Positions 38,839 through 49,636 of a stretch of DNA of 64,000 nt are shown piece after piece. Position 1 is the first letter of the stretch. Every line of letters starts with the position of its first letter. The DNA lies in the NCBI GenBank assembly GCA_000499405.2, contig HG738137.1:19244603-19308602 (forward strand), in the 5' to 3' direction. The position numbers and the translations under genes are program-made. Source of the stretch: Onchocerca volvulus (taxonomy: Eukaryota > Nematoda > Chromadorea > Rhabditida > Onchocercidae). The notes beneath the pieces are model-generated. The model was not told the origin of the DNA, ran no database searches, and saw nothing but the letters and a program-made list of their open reading frames with translations.

Positions 38839-39355
38839 ATGAACTCAGAAGTCATGAAGTCGCCGGCACAACAGGCTGCAATAGAGAAGATCAGAGAAGG
38901 TTGGCAAGATCACAGACTATATTGTTTTAACAGGAAGTTTTGTTAAAAGTATTTTTGCTTGACATTTTCAACCAAGCAAAAATGCATTTTGAGGGATGCA
39001 TATTTAAATCTCTTAGCGTATTATTTTCAGGTCAAATGACTCCTGCAGGTCAGAATCAAACCATTGATGATGCAATAAGTAATTGGGGAGCTGTGCAGAA
39101 AGTTGAAGGTAACACTTGGATGAATTCTAGATTGTGCCTTTCAAAAAAAGTGCTAATAGAGATTTTGGATTTATTAATTTGATTTAATAGCTTCCCTATC
39201 TCTTATGCTATTAAGCATTATTCATTCTTGGATTTACAATAATAAAAACTTTAAAGTCATTTGTGCTTCAGAATGTATTAATAAAAATATTAGAATAAAA
39301 TTGGTAAAAAACACATCAAAATTATCTTATTTCAGTTGCAATAAGAAATCGATGA
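38839..39355 (+). CDS. Uncharacterised 52-residue protein
   Basis: Exons 38839-38899, 39031-39108 and 39336-39355 join in phase 1 at both junctions: G|GTTGGC to TTTCAG|GT, and G|GTAACA to TTTCAG|TT. Product: MNSEVMKSPAQQAAIEKIR..., a middle with TIDDAISNWGAVQKVEV, and the end AIRNR. It is hydrophilic with no signal or membrane segment. The start is the first ATG after a CTTCAG acceptor, with an in-frame TAG between them. The two good acceptors and the helix-like sequence argue for a real gene. I recognise no family. Confidence 0.55.
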
Positions 39356-41466
39356 AAGAATTGGGAATGACGAATGATTTAGTGATAATTCTGTTATCAT
39401 TTTCGATTAATTTCTACATATTTCATTTTCTTGCATTATTATCTTTCATTGAAAAGGATTCATTTCCATCATGTTTTTTGCCTTTTCTAAACTTCATCAT
39501 TTATAAGCGAACCCGTCACCGTCTCAAAGAGAGCGTAGAATATTTTTAATATTAAATTGATATTGTATCATATTTCATCGCATCATACAGTAAGATCCAG
39601 TTCACCATCCAAAAAACAAAAATAAATTTTAGAGTTTTTTGGAAGATAATTCGAAACATAGCAAATGACTTATTTATTCTGTCCAAATAAGCGCTTTATA
39701 TTTCATCGTTGCTATCACATTTTTTCACTCATTAATAATCTTTCTTCTCTTCTCTTTTCTACAGATGATTTTTTTTTTAGTTTAATATCTTTCTTATTAT
39801 GAGAATATGTAATGATACGTCACCATCGATTAGCTGCTTCAAACGATTGCAATTGAGAACTGAATCGTTTATCTAAATTACATTTTTAAGTGAAATATAT
39901 CCCTGGTACCAGACCTGTTTCATGATATTGTCTACTATATTTGTTTGAGGACTAGCTCTTGATACTTCAATTTTCTTTAAAGTGATGTTTACGAATAATT
40001 TTCGGCAAGTTTAAAAATTTGTCGAATTTTATTTGATTTTTGACTTTCTTGAAATTTATCAAATAGACACAAAAGTTTTGAGGAGCATAATTTAAGACAA
40101 CGAAAGTAATGCTGTAACTCAATTAGCAAATCTTCAAAGCGATATTTCTTGATTACAATTTCAGCTCTGTTTCTCACATTCGATTATACTTCTCAATTTT
40201 TATTGGTTCTGTTATTCTTTCTTGTTCATTAATACTTCACATAGTATTATGAATGAAAAAAAAAGAACTCAAATCTAAGCTACAGCACAGTGTACTGCGA
40301 GCAGAACTAAGCTCATCATTTCACATTTAGTCTGCCAGATGATTGTGATTAGCGTACGTTAATTATAATTATGAAAGAAATTTCGTAAAGTACTACCACT
40401 TGTCAATTCTTCGATCGTATTCTGTTCATTAGTTTTTAGGCCATCTATCGCATCATTGATTTTTCATTTGATAAACGTCATTGATTTGTCATTTGATAAA
40501 CGATGATGGCAACTGATCTGTTACGAATATATGAGCCATCTCAATCTACGAATCAGTTCTCGATCGTATTCTGTTGATCAGTTTTTAGGCCATCTCATCA
40601 TTGATTTCTCGATAAACGATTCGACAATTGATCTGCTATGAATCTATGAGCTATTCCTCGACCCTGTTCCATTGACCAGTTTTTAATCCATTTTATTGTT
40701 GATTTCTGTTGTAATTACAATTTTGCTACTTTATATCAAATTCATCTCGAAACGAATTTCTAAATTTGCGCCACAGCTTGAATTGAGTATCGATGGCAGG
40801 TGGTCATTGCTGAGTGACCGCTAGATATGAATTGGTTTTGTGGCGGTGGATGTCATTGCTAAATGACCCTCGGGTGACGTCGCTTACCTGAATTCAGTAT
40901 GACCTTTGATTTTTGCTGAATTGCTTATTCGACGGAATTCGTTGCCCATCTATCGTTTCTTTCCTTTTCCATCGTAATCTCTCCTAATTACTGTTAGTGT
41001 CTTCGTTTCTGTCCCTTCATCATGATTTTCTTCAGAAAAGATTCTTCTTACAATAGAAAATGACTCCCTTTGTCATTGATCAAGCAGTATTTGGTTTATA
41101 TGAAATTGATATATTTGCTTGTTGAAAATTTCTATTTGGTGAAATGAATGGTTCTTTCATTAGTTTTTTTGCAATGTTATCTGAGTTTGAGAAAATTCTA
41201 TCCATTTTCTACAGTTCAGTAATTGAATTTTCAATAGATTTTATAATATGGATTTTATTGCTTTGAGTAAGCATTTCATACAGAGAATTTCAATATTTCT
41301 CTACGAAGCTTTTCGGCAGTTCGATGCAAGTCGTATTATGCTTCTTTCATTTATGCTTGTATTCTTTTTTTGATTCTAAAAATTTTCTGAAATTTCTTTA
41401 CCCTTAAAATTTTACATCTGAAAATCATTTCTTGACAGCAGACGAGAGAGTGCTGGATTTAAAAAA
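39356..41466. other. Intergenic with a tandem repeat
   Basis: Contains the repeat array at 40408-40710 and a short duplicated motif at 40797-40865 (ggtcattgctgagtgacc and tgtcattgctaaatgacc). A 114-codon plus frame at 39205-39549 overlaps the small gene's second intron and 3' side and is not supported. Confidence 0.45.
40408..40710. repeat. Degenerate minisatellite-like tandem repeat, about three units
   Basis: Each unit starts with a CTCGATCGTATTCTGTT-type core followed by ATCAGTTTTTAGGCCATCT (cores near 40410, 40559 and 40657). Unit 1 is longer because it contains an internal duplication of catttgataaacg (two copies about 25 bp apart, 40467-40502). Confidence 0.75.
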
Positions 41467-42116
41467 ATGAATAACGACAAAATGATACGTTCAACACGAG
41501 CGAGTGGTGGTCCTCTAAATTCATCGATACCAAAAATAAAATTATCTCCCAGAAAATCTAATAGTCGATTAAAGGTATGTTTATGTAATTTATCTGCTAT
41601 TTGATGTTTTGGAGTTATGCTGTTGGTGTTTACTGGAAAGTGTATAACACCTTATTTTATTCAAGTAATTTCATTGTTTCTTTAAGTCTTGAAATGCTTT
41701 AGACTGTTTCGTTTTAGAATTTGAAAAATATGTCGTATGATTCGGATAACACTGAACCATCATCAACTCCTTCATTACGGCTCGGAAATTACAATGGTAA
41801 CGGTGAACAGGAAGTAAGTTGAATGTTTATCGTAAGAGTCGAAAAAAAGAGACATTATGAGCTCTTGCTGTGTCTCATATTTTAGTACTGCTTGCCACAT
41901 TCCTCACTTCATTATTCAGTCACTCATTTAATAAATGGACATTTGCTTTCATTGTTTTTTTTTTTTTTTCGGAATAACTTAAACAGTTATATTTTTAGAC
42001 TTTCTAATTGTTTATTAATGAAACAGAAGCAGTTTATTCAATTTTTTTTATTTTAGAAAATCACGGAAGTTCTTTCCAAACCAAAAAATGCAAACTTGGA
42101 TGTCTATTTAAACTGA
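41467..42116 (+). CDS. Uncharacterised small basic/serine-rich protein, possibly a 5' part of the next gene
   Basis: Exons 41467-41574 and 41718-41813, then either the terminal exon 42057-42116 (KITEVLSKPKNANLDVYLN, TGA) or direct splicing to 43392 and beyond; all junctions are phase 0. The first exon encodes MNNDKMIRSTRASGG... with a run of Lys/Arg/Ser; the second is Ser/Asn-rich. Donors GTATGT and GTAAGT and acceptors GTTTTAG and ATTTTAG are strong. With the terminal exon the product is 87 residues and lacks a membrane segment. No family recognised; no domain. Confidence 0.5.
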
Positions 42117-42186
42117 ATTATGCTTGCGAGTGTCCAATGCTGTGTATTTTATGAATAGTCATTGGTTTTTTTTAAGCATTATTTTA

Positions 42187-42262
42187 GCATTATTTAAGGA
42201 AACAAACTTAAATTAGCAAACAAAGCATTATTTAAGGAAAAAAACTTAAGTTAGCAAATAAA
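42187..42262. repeat. 38-bp tandem duplication
   Basis: Two adjacent copies at 42187-42224 and 42225-42262, each beginning gcattatttaaggaaa, with three mismatches. It lies between the two small plus-strand genes. Confidence 0.85.
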
Positions 42263-43124
42263 AAGTATTGTTTACAGACGAGCAATTGAGAGAAGTGGTT
42301 AAGATAAATTTATAAGTTTCGCAAATTCTAATTAATTTGTGGATTGGGAAAGGAAATAACTAGAGAAGAAATCAGATGATTGTTTGATGTAGATGATAAT
42401 AATTAATTGCTGTAAAATAGAGCTCATCTCTTTCTTTGCTGTTTGATGAATAGTAGCCAATGGATAGCAAGCGGCTGTTAGAGGACGAAGGGAGGGGCTA
42501 GGTTCTCTTGGAAGAACAATTCTACTATGACATTTTGTTGTCAGTTATAATAGTCCTCTGTTCTTCTTTAGCGATCTGTTCTTCAACGATCGATCCTTCC
42601 ATCTGCTGTATCGATGTAATGAAGATCATCCCATAAATTATTTCCTTATATTCCATTTAATGCTATCTGTAATCAATTTAATTTTTATTAGAAATGTTAT
42701 ATTGATATCGTTTTTGAATTTAATAATTTGCGTAATTTCAAATTATCATTGCTAAAACTTCAAATTATCATTGTACTTTCAAGTATTCTTTACCCTCATT
42801 AGCTTTGCATGATTCAGAATAATGATTATGAAGTAACTGCTAGCTAATAGATTAATCGTTTCACTATCTATAAATGTGTATTAAAACGGCTCCATTATGA
42901 TGGCAAGAGATATCGTTCCATTAATATCCATATTATCCAAATGACTTTCGATGACATCAGAACTTTTTTGATCAGGAAGCCTTCTTGAGAATATCAGTTT
43001 ATTATGTAGAATGATAAACAATACAAGTAGGACATGAATATTTAATAATTAGGAAGATCATATTTTGAATAGACATTTAAATAGTTTTAAAGAAATAAAT
43101 GATAAACAGAAATAAGATGAATGT

Positions 43125-43157
<33 letters not shown>

Positions 43158-43391
43158 TGAGGTAACCAGCATTACTAATATTGCAATAAGATTGCCATTG
43201 TTGTACTTAAGAACACAGAAAAATGAATTACGTCATGAAAGTAACCAATATTTTTACTCTTTCTTTATTTTGATATATATCATCGCATATGTCTTACTAT
43301 ATTTATCGTAGTTTCAAGTTCATTTTTATAATTTGTTAAGCTTTTATTACATCATTCCCTTTTTGAAGCAAAATCAAAGTTTTTTTTGAAG
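42263..43391. other. Non-coding stretch (intron or intergenic)
   Basis: AT-rich with a T31 run. It is an intron if the two flanking small genes are one gene, otherwise a promoter region. No other feature seen. Confidence 0.4.
43126..43156. repeat. Poly(T) tract, T31
   Basis: Thirty-one consecutive T. Length is prone to assembly error. Confidence 0.9.
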
Positions 43392-44610
43392 ATGACGCAG
43401 ATACCAGCGAAAAAAAGCTCTGCATCTCAAGCGATACCTTCGTTCAAGAAAAAGAATTCTTCACGACGTAGTTCACGGTCACGATCACGTGGTCGCCATT
43501 CGCGTCGTTCCACACCTCCCAGAAGTTTGGTATGCTTTTTTCTCGGATTTTGATCAGATTTTCCGTGAAGCTTACGTCTTTTTAAACAATATGGTAATAT
43601 GGTAATAAATAAGCTTATATTACTTTTGTTAATGATCTCAAGTTACTATCGAGCTCAACAAAATTTTGTAAGCTAGAAATTGTAAAGCTTAAAGTAACGA
43701 GAAGTCCGTAAATTTTATTATAGCAATACTTCCGCAAGTGGAATAATGATAAAAAAGAAATTTTGCTGCTAAGTTTGTTTTTCATATAATCATTGTTTTC
43801 TTTTAGGCTTCTCAAACAGTCGAAACTGATTCAGTTGAAAAGCTATTGCCGACTGCTGTAGACCATTCTGTTCGCAACATCGTCAAGGAGAATTCCACTC
43901 CATTTGAAAATCATCCTTTGGTACTTATTGACTGTTTGTGAATACTATTGCGGTTCCCTTTCTCTTACTCTAGCCAGAGATGGATAGTGCGGATCTAGTA
44001 TTCAATCTCTTTTTTCATTGCTTTTTCCATTTTTTACACATCATAAGTTATAAAAAATTAAAAATTTAGTCAAGTGCTACGATTTTTCATTAGCAAAACT
44101 TATAGATAAAGCAAAACGGTATTCTTTGGAGGAGGTTAAGATTAATTTAAGATTAATCGCCTTATTCGTTGTTCATAAATCATTGGAAATTCAGAAGCTT
44201 AAATGTGATATTTATCGTACATTGGTATTCATCATAATAAACTCTTTTATTGAGAAAAGTGATATTTTTTTCCCAAAATCGAAAATGAAAATTTTATTTC
44301 AGATTTCATAATAAATTATTTGGGGAAAACTGGTACAAAGTTACTTTAATTATTAAGAGAGCTGCACGGATTTTCTTTCCAGCAAACATCAATGAAGTCC
44401 TCCGAAACAACTTCCGGTATGGAAAAATTCATAAAAGCACCAAGTCTTCCGGTCAATCATCCCTACATTCTGACGTTCATCCATCTTTTGATGTGTGTTC
44501 TCTACGCATTTGTTATCTATAAGGCAATGAACTACTTTGGTGTTGATCGATTCGTGATAAAGCACTGGATACAATGGAGCAAGAAGATTCATCCTAACTT
44601 ATCTCCGTAA
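43392..44610 (+). CDS. SR-rich protein with one C-terminal membrane helix, unknown
   Basis: Exons 43392-43529, 43807-43920 and 44383-44610, all phase 0, give 159 residues from ATG 43392. Residues about 20-42 are an Arg/Ser repeat (SSRRSSRSRSRGRHSRR). Residues about 85-160 hold one hydrophobic helix (ILTFIHLLMCVLYAFVIYKA) followed by an amphipathic, Lys/Trp-rich end. This build (basic, SR-repeat nucleoplasmic-type N-terminus plus one helix near the C-terminus) resembles inner-nuclear-membrane proteins, but that is inference from layout only; no LEM or Tudor domain is visible. TTTTTTTTGAAG just before the ATG could be an acceptor, which would place the upstream small gene's exons on the same transcript. 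Confidence 0.65.
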
Positions 44611-45787
44611 AAGTTGTTTCTGATTATATCGCGATGGAATTTTATAATGTGGAAGCGGCATCCAACAACTTTTTTCCTTGCATTAGTTTCTTTTTCTGTC
44701 ATAAGTTATAAAAAATTGGAAATTTCATTTTTAGCAAAAGATTTGTTGTAATTTAATTAATAATATTATTGTTTATATAATAACAGATCGGTTAAAACCA
44801 AATGCCAGATTACTTAGGAAAATATATTTGTTATAATCGATTGTAATAGTTTTTAGGTTTTGTAGTTCAATAAAATCTTTCGTTATTTTTTCTTTTTTGT
44901 TTATGGACATATGTACACGGTCCGTGTACATATGTCCATTTGTTTATAAATGATTTCCGAATCGATATTTTATATTTTCAACTGTTTTTATTTTCCTATT
45001 TCTACAAGTTACTATTTGTCAGTCAGTTATTGATCATTCATATGCGAATGAGGAATTCGTAGAAATCAGAAAAACATACACTCTATGAGTATTATTATTC
45101 ATTTAATAATATATTAATTACAGTCAAGTACTTTATTACTTAGCAAAATATATATTATTATTGATCGAAAACCATTTCTAGAATTCATTATTTGCATGAA
45201 GGAAAGATTTTCCAGATTCTTTGAAGAACTTGATCAAAATTTATGACGTAGAAAGACTTTTGAGGCATTCTATAGGATTTATTTTACGAAACATTAACTC
45301 AATTTTCTTCTAACCTTTCGCATATAGGATAGAATTGTAACTGTAATTTATAATTTTAATTCATAGAAAAAAACATTTATTTTATTTACAGACAATACTC
45401 ATTCTTTCTAATTACTTTATTTATTTTTAAGATTTGTCAATGATAGTAATAAAAGAGCTATGATTTTTTGCATCGATCCCATAATAATTGGATTGTATAT
45501 AAATTATGCATAACAACTGGATGCAAATAGTTTAATAATCTTACCGCAAACAATTAAAAGACAAATATCCCTTCATTGGCTTTTTTACTATTATGATATC
45601 CAAACAGAGCATTTATTCAATTCATTTGAGAAACGTGAAATTTTTGAGTTTAAAGTCACAGTTTAGGAAATATTGAATAAAGTAAAAAATGAGATATAGT
45701 GCAGCATATTCGGTATCATACAGATTCGGAAATATATCATATCAGAAAGCCTTATGATAGATAGTACCTGTAATTAATTCTCTGTTG
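44611..45787. other. Convergent intergenic region
   Basis: 3' flanks of two genes facing each other. Contains the palindrome at 44896-44947. AATAAA signals occur near 44870. No gene seen. Confidence 0.5.
44896..44947. repeat. Perfect 18-bp-arm palindrome inside 9-bp direct repeats
   Basis: Arms 44903-44920 and 44922-44939 are exact reverse complements around one T. tttgtttat at 44896-44904 is repeated at 44939-44947, overlapping the arm ends. The layout looks like a tiny inverted-repeat insertion with a target duplication, but no transposase or longer arm is present. Confidence 0.85.
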
Positions 45788-47084
45788 TCAATAGCTACCG
45801 GGACAGTTCAGTTCTCGTTTCATATTACCTGTTACGCGAAAAAGTGGTCCATGTCCGGGAATGATGCAATTGGCTAAGCACAGTAATCGTTTTCTTGATT
45901 CTTGTTGTTGTGTTTCGTTGGCTGCTAACTGTTTCCAGATCGTCGGATACTTCATGTCTTCTTTTCGTATAAATACATCACCTTCAATAAAATAGAGATA
46001 TTATTTTCGTTGATAAAATTTTTAGCATTTCATTTTCTTCCAACAAAAAAATCCGTGAATGTTAAACTATAAAAAATTTTGGATGAATGGAAAATCGATT
46101 AAAACTCAATTTATTTGTTAATAATTTCATCTGTCATTGAGAATTTCTTCATGCCAGAAATTGATTCTCGGAGTGAGTTGAAAATGACAAGCATTACACT
46201 GACATTTTCTGAATCTGGCTAGACAAATAATTTCAGTATTCGAGAGAGGAGTATTTAACGCAGAAGACATCAGAAACTAGAATTTGAGAGTTTTACTTGC
46301 TAGAAATCTCACCGGAAACAACGACAGTGCCGAAAAAACTAGTATTGTTAACGAGAACAGAGATGTCGTCAGATGTGTGACCCGGTGTCTTCAGCAAATA
46401 AACATTTTTTGTTAATTTTTTAGCATTATCCTGAAATCTTTGTCTAGTTTATGAACACTTTTTGAAAAAGATTGATCTTTGGGTATTTTATAAATTTAAT
46501 TAATATTATTTCCCGTAATTATTCTAGCACGAGTTGAACATGTATTAACATGCTTTCTGCTACTTTTATATATATTGTTGATTTGATGCCTTTTAATCAA
46601 ATGTGTGAATAAATTCCAAGGAAAACCTCAGGAATTCTCGAAAAGTTGAAATGCTTTCCGAAATGCATGAATTTGCCGGCATAATGAAATGCATCTGGGA
46701 AATGATTAGTGTTGCCAGAATGATCAGGATGTCCATGAGTTGTGATCACATAATTGATGGAAGGAGGGGGAGCACCAAGCTCACTTAATCCTATAACAAA
46801 AATACTGAAATTAGAAGTACCAATTAAATGATTTGAAAACTTTAGTCCTTAAATATTTTAAAATAGCCAAGAAATTTAATACGTATACACACGAATATAG
46901 AAGACAATTAATCATAACTGATTCATTAGGGAGTGGTGCATCATCATAAAGACAAACTTTGCAATATCCAAGTACGTCCATTAATATCGGTAGCGAGCCC
47001 AGTATCCACCAGTATTTTTTCTCCACCATCAATTATAAGTGTAATCGAGGACACAAATTCATGATCATTTTCTGTGCTCTGCAT
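45788..47084 (-). CDS. MBLAC1-like metallo-beta-lactamase-fold hydrolase
   Basis: Exons 47093-46958 (ATG at 47084), 46790-46627, 46430-46313 and 45981-45788; phases 1, 0, 1; 200 residues from that ATG. Metal ligands of the fold are all visible: THGHPDHSGN, TPGHTSDDISVLV, VVVSGDVF and the end CIIPGHGPLFRV. The run GTVVVSGDVF, then ESRKRLL, then PGHGPLFRV is characteristic of MBLAC1 (C. elegans SWIP-10 is the nematode relative). The fold binds two metals and hydrolyses its substrate; the exact substrate is not readable here. A TTCAG at 47094-47098 may be a trans-splice site giving this start. Coding-like blocks upstream (47223-47193, 47338-47276 and 47559-47404) could be 5' exons, so the N-terminus is uncertain. 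Confidence 0.88.
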
Positions 47085-47403
47085 AATTGAACCCTGAAGT
47101 TCAAATCAATAATGTTATTGAACTTTGCACTCCATCCATGCAGATCACTGAGGTTCTACCATCTTAGATATTGGCTTTTTACAGCTACTTACTGGCTGGC
47201 ACGTGCGCCTCATGAGCCTTGGCCTCATTAGTATGTTCAATATCATTTTTACAATATGCAGAAATACCATTTAATGATAAGTTTCACTTACGTATCACAT
47301 GAGCATTCAAATAGTTTTTTGTTTCCTCTTTCAGACGATTTTGATTTCTAATTTAACATTCATTTAAAATTCAAACTTCGTAAACATGCAAACAGTAACT
47401 CAC

Positions 47404-47559
47404 TTCTCTAATGATATAAATCATCGGATCGTCATTAGCATGTATTCCAGATACTGATAATGCAGTTTGCGACAGTACCATATAGTTATCTTTTTTGCGC
47501 TGAGTAATGCGGATTGGTCCCAATATTTGATGAGAATATCGACTGCTCCTTTTCAAAGC
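47404..47559 (-). CDS. Coding-like exon between two genes, assignment unknown
   Basis: A 52-codon open block (LKRSSRYSHQILGPIRI..., IHANDDPMIYIIRE) ending at a good GTGAGT donor, phase 0. It lies downstream of the stop of the 184-aa gene and upstream of the MBLAC1 exons on the same strand. A following block (47338 to about 47276) with a GTAAGT donor could link it to MBLAC1, but the last joining acceptor is poor. Confidence 0.4.
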
Positions 47560-47688
47560 TTAATTTCCTTTTATTTTAAATTTTTGAAATCAAAAATGTG
47601 AAATTCATAAAGTGCATATAATGTTAATGCCTTCAAAATATTATTATTCTTTTTTGATTTAGCATTTTTACTAAAAAAGCATTCTTAT

Positions 47689-48654
47689 TTAATTTGCCGA
47701 AGTGATTCCTCGTGATCTCAAGAAATTGCGCAAACCTTCATTTCCTGCAGAATGATTGCCATTTTCATACATCTTTTTTGCTTCTTTCGTTTCCAAATTT
47801 CTGAAAATGAGTTTAACAGAGAATTGATGATAAGCTGTTATAAAATACTATTCAATGAATATACTTCATGTATTATAGTACATATATGCAACAGATGAAA
47901 ACAAAATTAATAAGGAAATGAAGTTCGACAGATATGCAGAAAATGAGATCTTTGCTCTTTTCCAAATATGCTCTTTTATTTTTCAAAATTTTGATGCTCC
48001 TAGCAACACGTAAAACTTCTTATTTTTTAACTTATCTACCTAAGTTTACCTGGAAATCGCATTATTGCTTTCTGATCTCTTAACTGGATTCAGATGATGA
48101 TAAAAAAGTTGAATTGGTCTCAAATCCGACACACTGAATGTATTTTGTTGAAACGATGATCGAATTCTTTCGCCCAACAGTGAATCATTCTTAAGCCTAA
48201 TATTTTGTTTCATTTCGTTTTCCTTTGTGATTTGATTTTTCTTTGTTTTTCGTTTATCAATCGCTTGCTAGAAATTGGATTATTATTGTTTTCTAAAATC
48301 TAGTTGCAACTGAAAATGAACCATATTTTGTTCACTTAGTTAGCTCTAATCATCTATTCGAAATAACTGTTCTGAACAAATTAAGAATCAATCAAACATC
48401 ATTGGAGCAAAGAATAAAACCTGCAATACCTGCAATAGCCAAGCGAGCCGTTTAAAATCAAACTCCATTTTTTTGGAAACATTTTTAAGTTGCGAGGAAT
48501 TTGCTTCTGTTTTGACTGTTACTATTCTCGATGTAAGTGTTGTTGTTGGTGATGAAGACATTGTCGTAGCTGATAAAATTATTCTTGATTTCGTGCTTAT
48601 TTTCGGTGCATCAGAAGAAATCGAAAGAGCTTTTGAACCACTTCTAATTGCCAT
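47689..48654 (-). CDS. Uncharacterised 184-residue Ser/Thr-rich protein
   Basis: Exons 48654-48430, 48267-48050 and 47800-47689 join in phases 0 and 2 (donors GTATTG and GTAAAC; acceptors TTTCTAG and TTTTCAG). The N-terminal 60 residues are Ser/Thr-rich and low complexity (MAIRSGSKALSISSDAPK...); a basic stretch follows (QAIDKRKTKKNQITKENE), then a more ordered part with FSVSDLRPIQLFYHHLNP, ending NEGLRNFLRSRGITSAN. No signal peptide, membrane helix or known domain. Low-complexity N-terminus and basic middle suggest a nuclear or cytoskeletal adaptor, but this is a guess. Confidence 0.6.
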
Positions 48655-48843
48655 GTTAAACTGTATCAGAAAATCAGTTATATAGTTAAAAAAGAAAAAT
48701 AAATTGTTAGAATTAGAAATTGAATTAATAAAACTTTATCAGTATTCATTCAACCATCAGTCCTTTTAATTTATTATTTCGTGATCAGACTATCGAAAGA
48801 TCAGCGCGCTTACTTTAAATCAATCAAAAAAGTATCAGTTTTC

Positions 48844-48865
48844 ATATATATATATATATATATAT
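48844..48865. repeat. (AT)n microsatellite
   Basis: About eleven AT units. Shorter (AT)n/(GT)n at 18382-18400. Confidence 0.8.
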
Positions 48866-49094
48866 TAAGTGATCAGTCAAAAAATTTTTTGAAGGTTAAT
48901 TTTTATGATCTTTTAGGAATTTAAAACAAATAGTTCCGTAGTTCAGAACTTTTCTTGATTCTCTTGGTTTTTCATGCTCTTGTCGATAACTACGTTATAT
49001 TATCGATAGTTACCAGAAGTATGAAATTGATCAGAACTAAAATTTGTAAATGAGAAACACAGGTTTTCCTGATCTATTCTATCACATTGACCTT

Positions 49095-49636
49095 TCAACT
49101 TTCATCCACAAGAAAAGAGCAACTGACATCACCGCCAATTTGCACAACATTCGCATTCGCTTCTGCGATTTCATCCACGGTATTGGCCGCTGTAGAAATG
49201 CTACTTGTGTCGCTATCTGATTGTTCAATAAATATTTCTTCAAATGGCAGTTTGGAAACAGAACCCTTCCCACGTCGAACGAAATCATGAAGCCAATTCA
49301 CTGAGTAATTGAGCGATTCCAAAAGCTTCAACTGATCTCTAGGATCTAAATTTTGTAAAACCCATAATTTCAGAGATAGTTTTTGTTTAATTCTCTTGAA
49401 ATTAGCCTACAATTCAATAAAAATTTTCTCATTATCAATTCAATTTATTTCATGATATTTCGGATTAATGTATGATATATATCGTAAATTAATGATAGAT
49501 AAATGATTGATCTGCATTTAATTAAATTTTAAGTTTTTAGTTATGGAGACGAAAACTTACTTTCGTGCAAAACTACCGATCGAATGATGATGAGTGAAAA
49601 AAGAAGAGCTAGAAGAGGAGAAATAATGGAAGGCAT
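49095..49636 (-). CDS. Small secreted protein, nematode-type, unknown
   Basis: Exon 49636-49577 encodes MPSIISPLLALLFSLIIIRS, a clear signal peptide; exon 49406-49095 adds 103 residues and ends at TGA. The in-frame junction uses S|GTAGTT at 49576. A stronger-looking GTAAGT a little downstream would give phase 1 and a stop, so the weaker donor is preferred. The mature part starts with a basic amphipathic helix (ANFKRIKQKLSLKLWVLQN), then LKLLESLNYSVNWLHDF, then an acidic Ser/Asp-rich tail with a single Cys. It is probably exported. No family recognised. Confidence 0.6.

Noticed and set aside
39205..39549. 114-codon plus-strand frame with a hydrophobic middle
   Set aside because: Overlaps an intron/3' region of the 52-residue gene in a different frame, starts with TTG and has no own splice signals.
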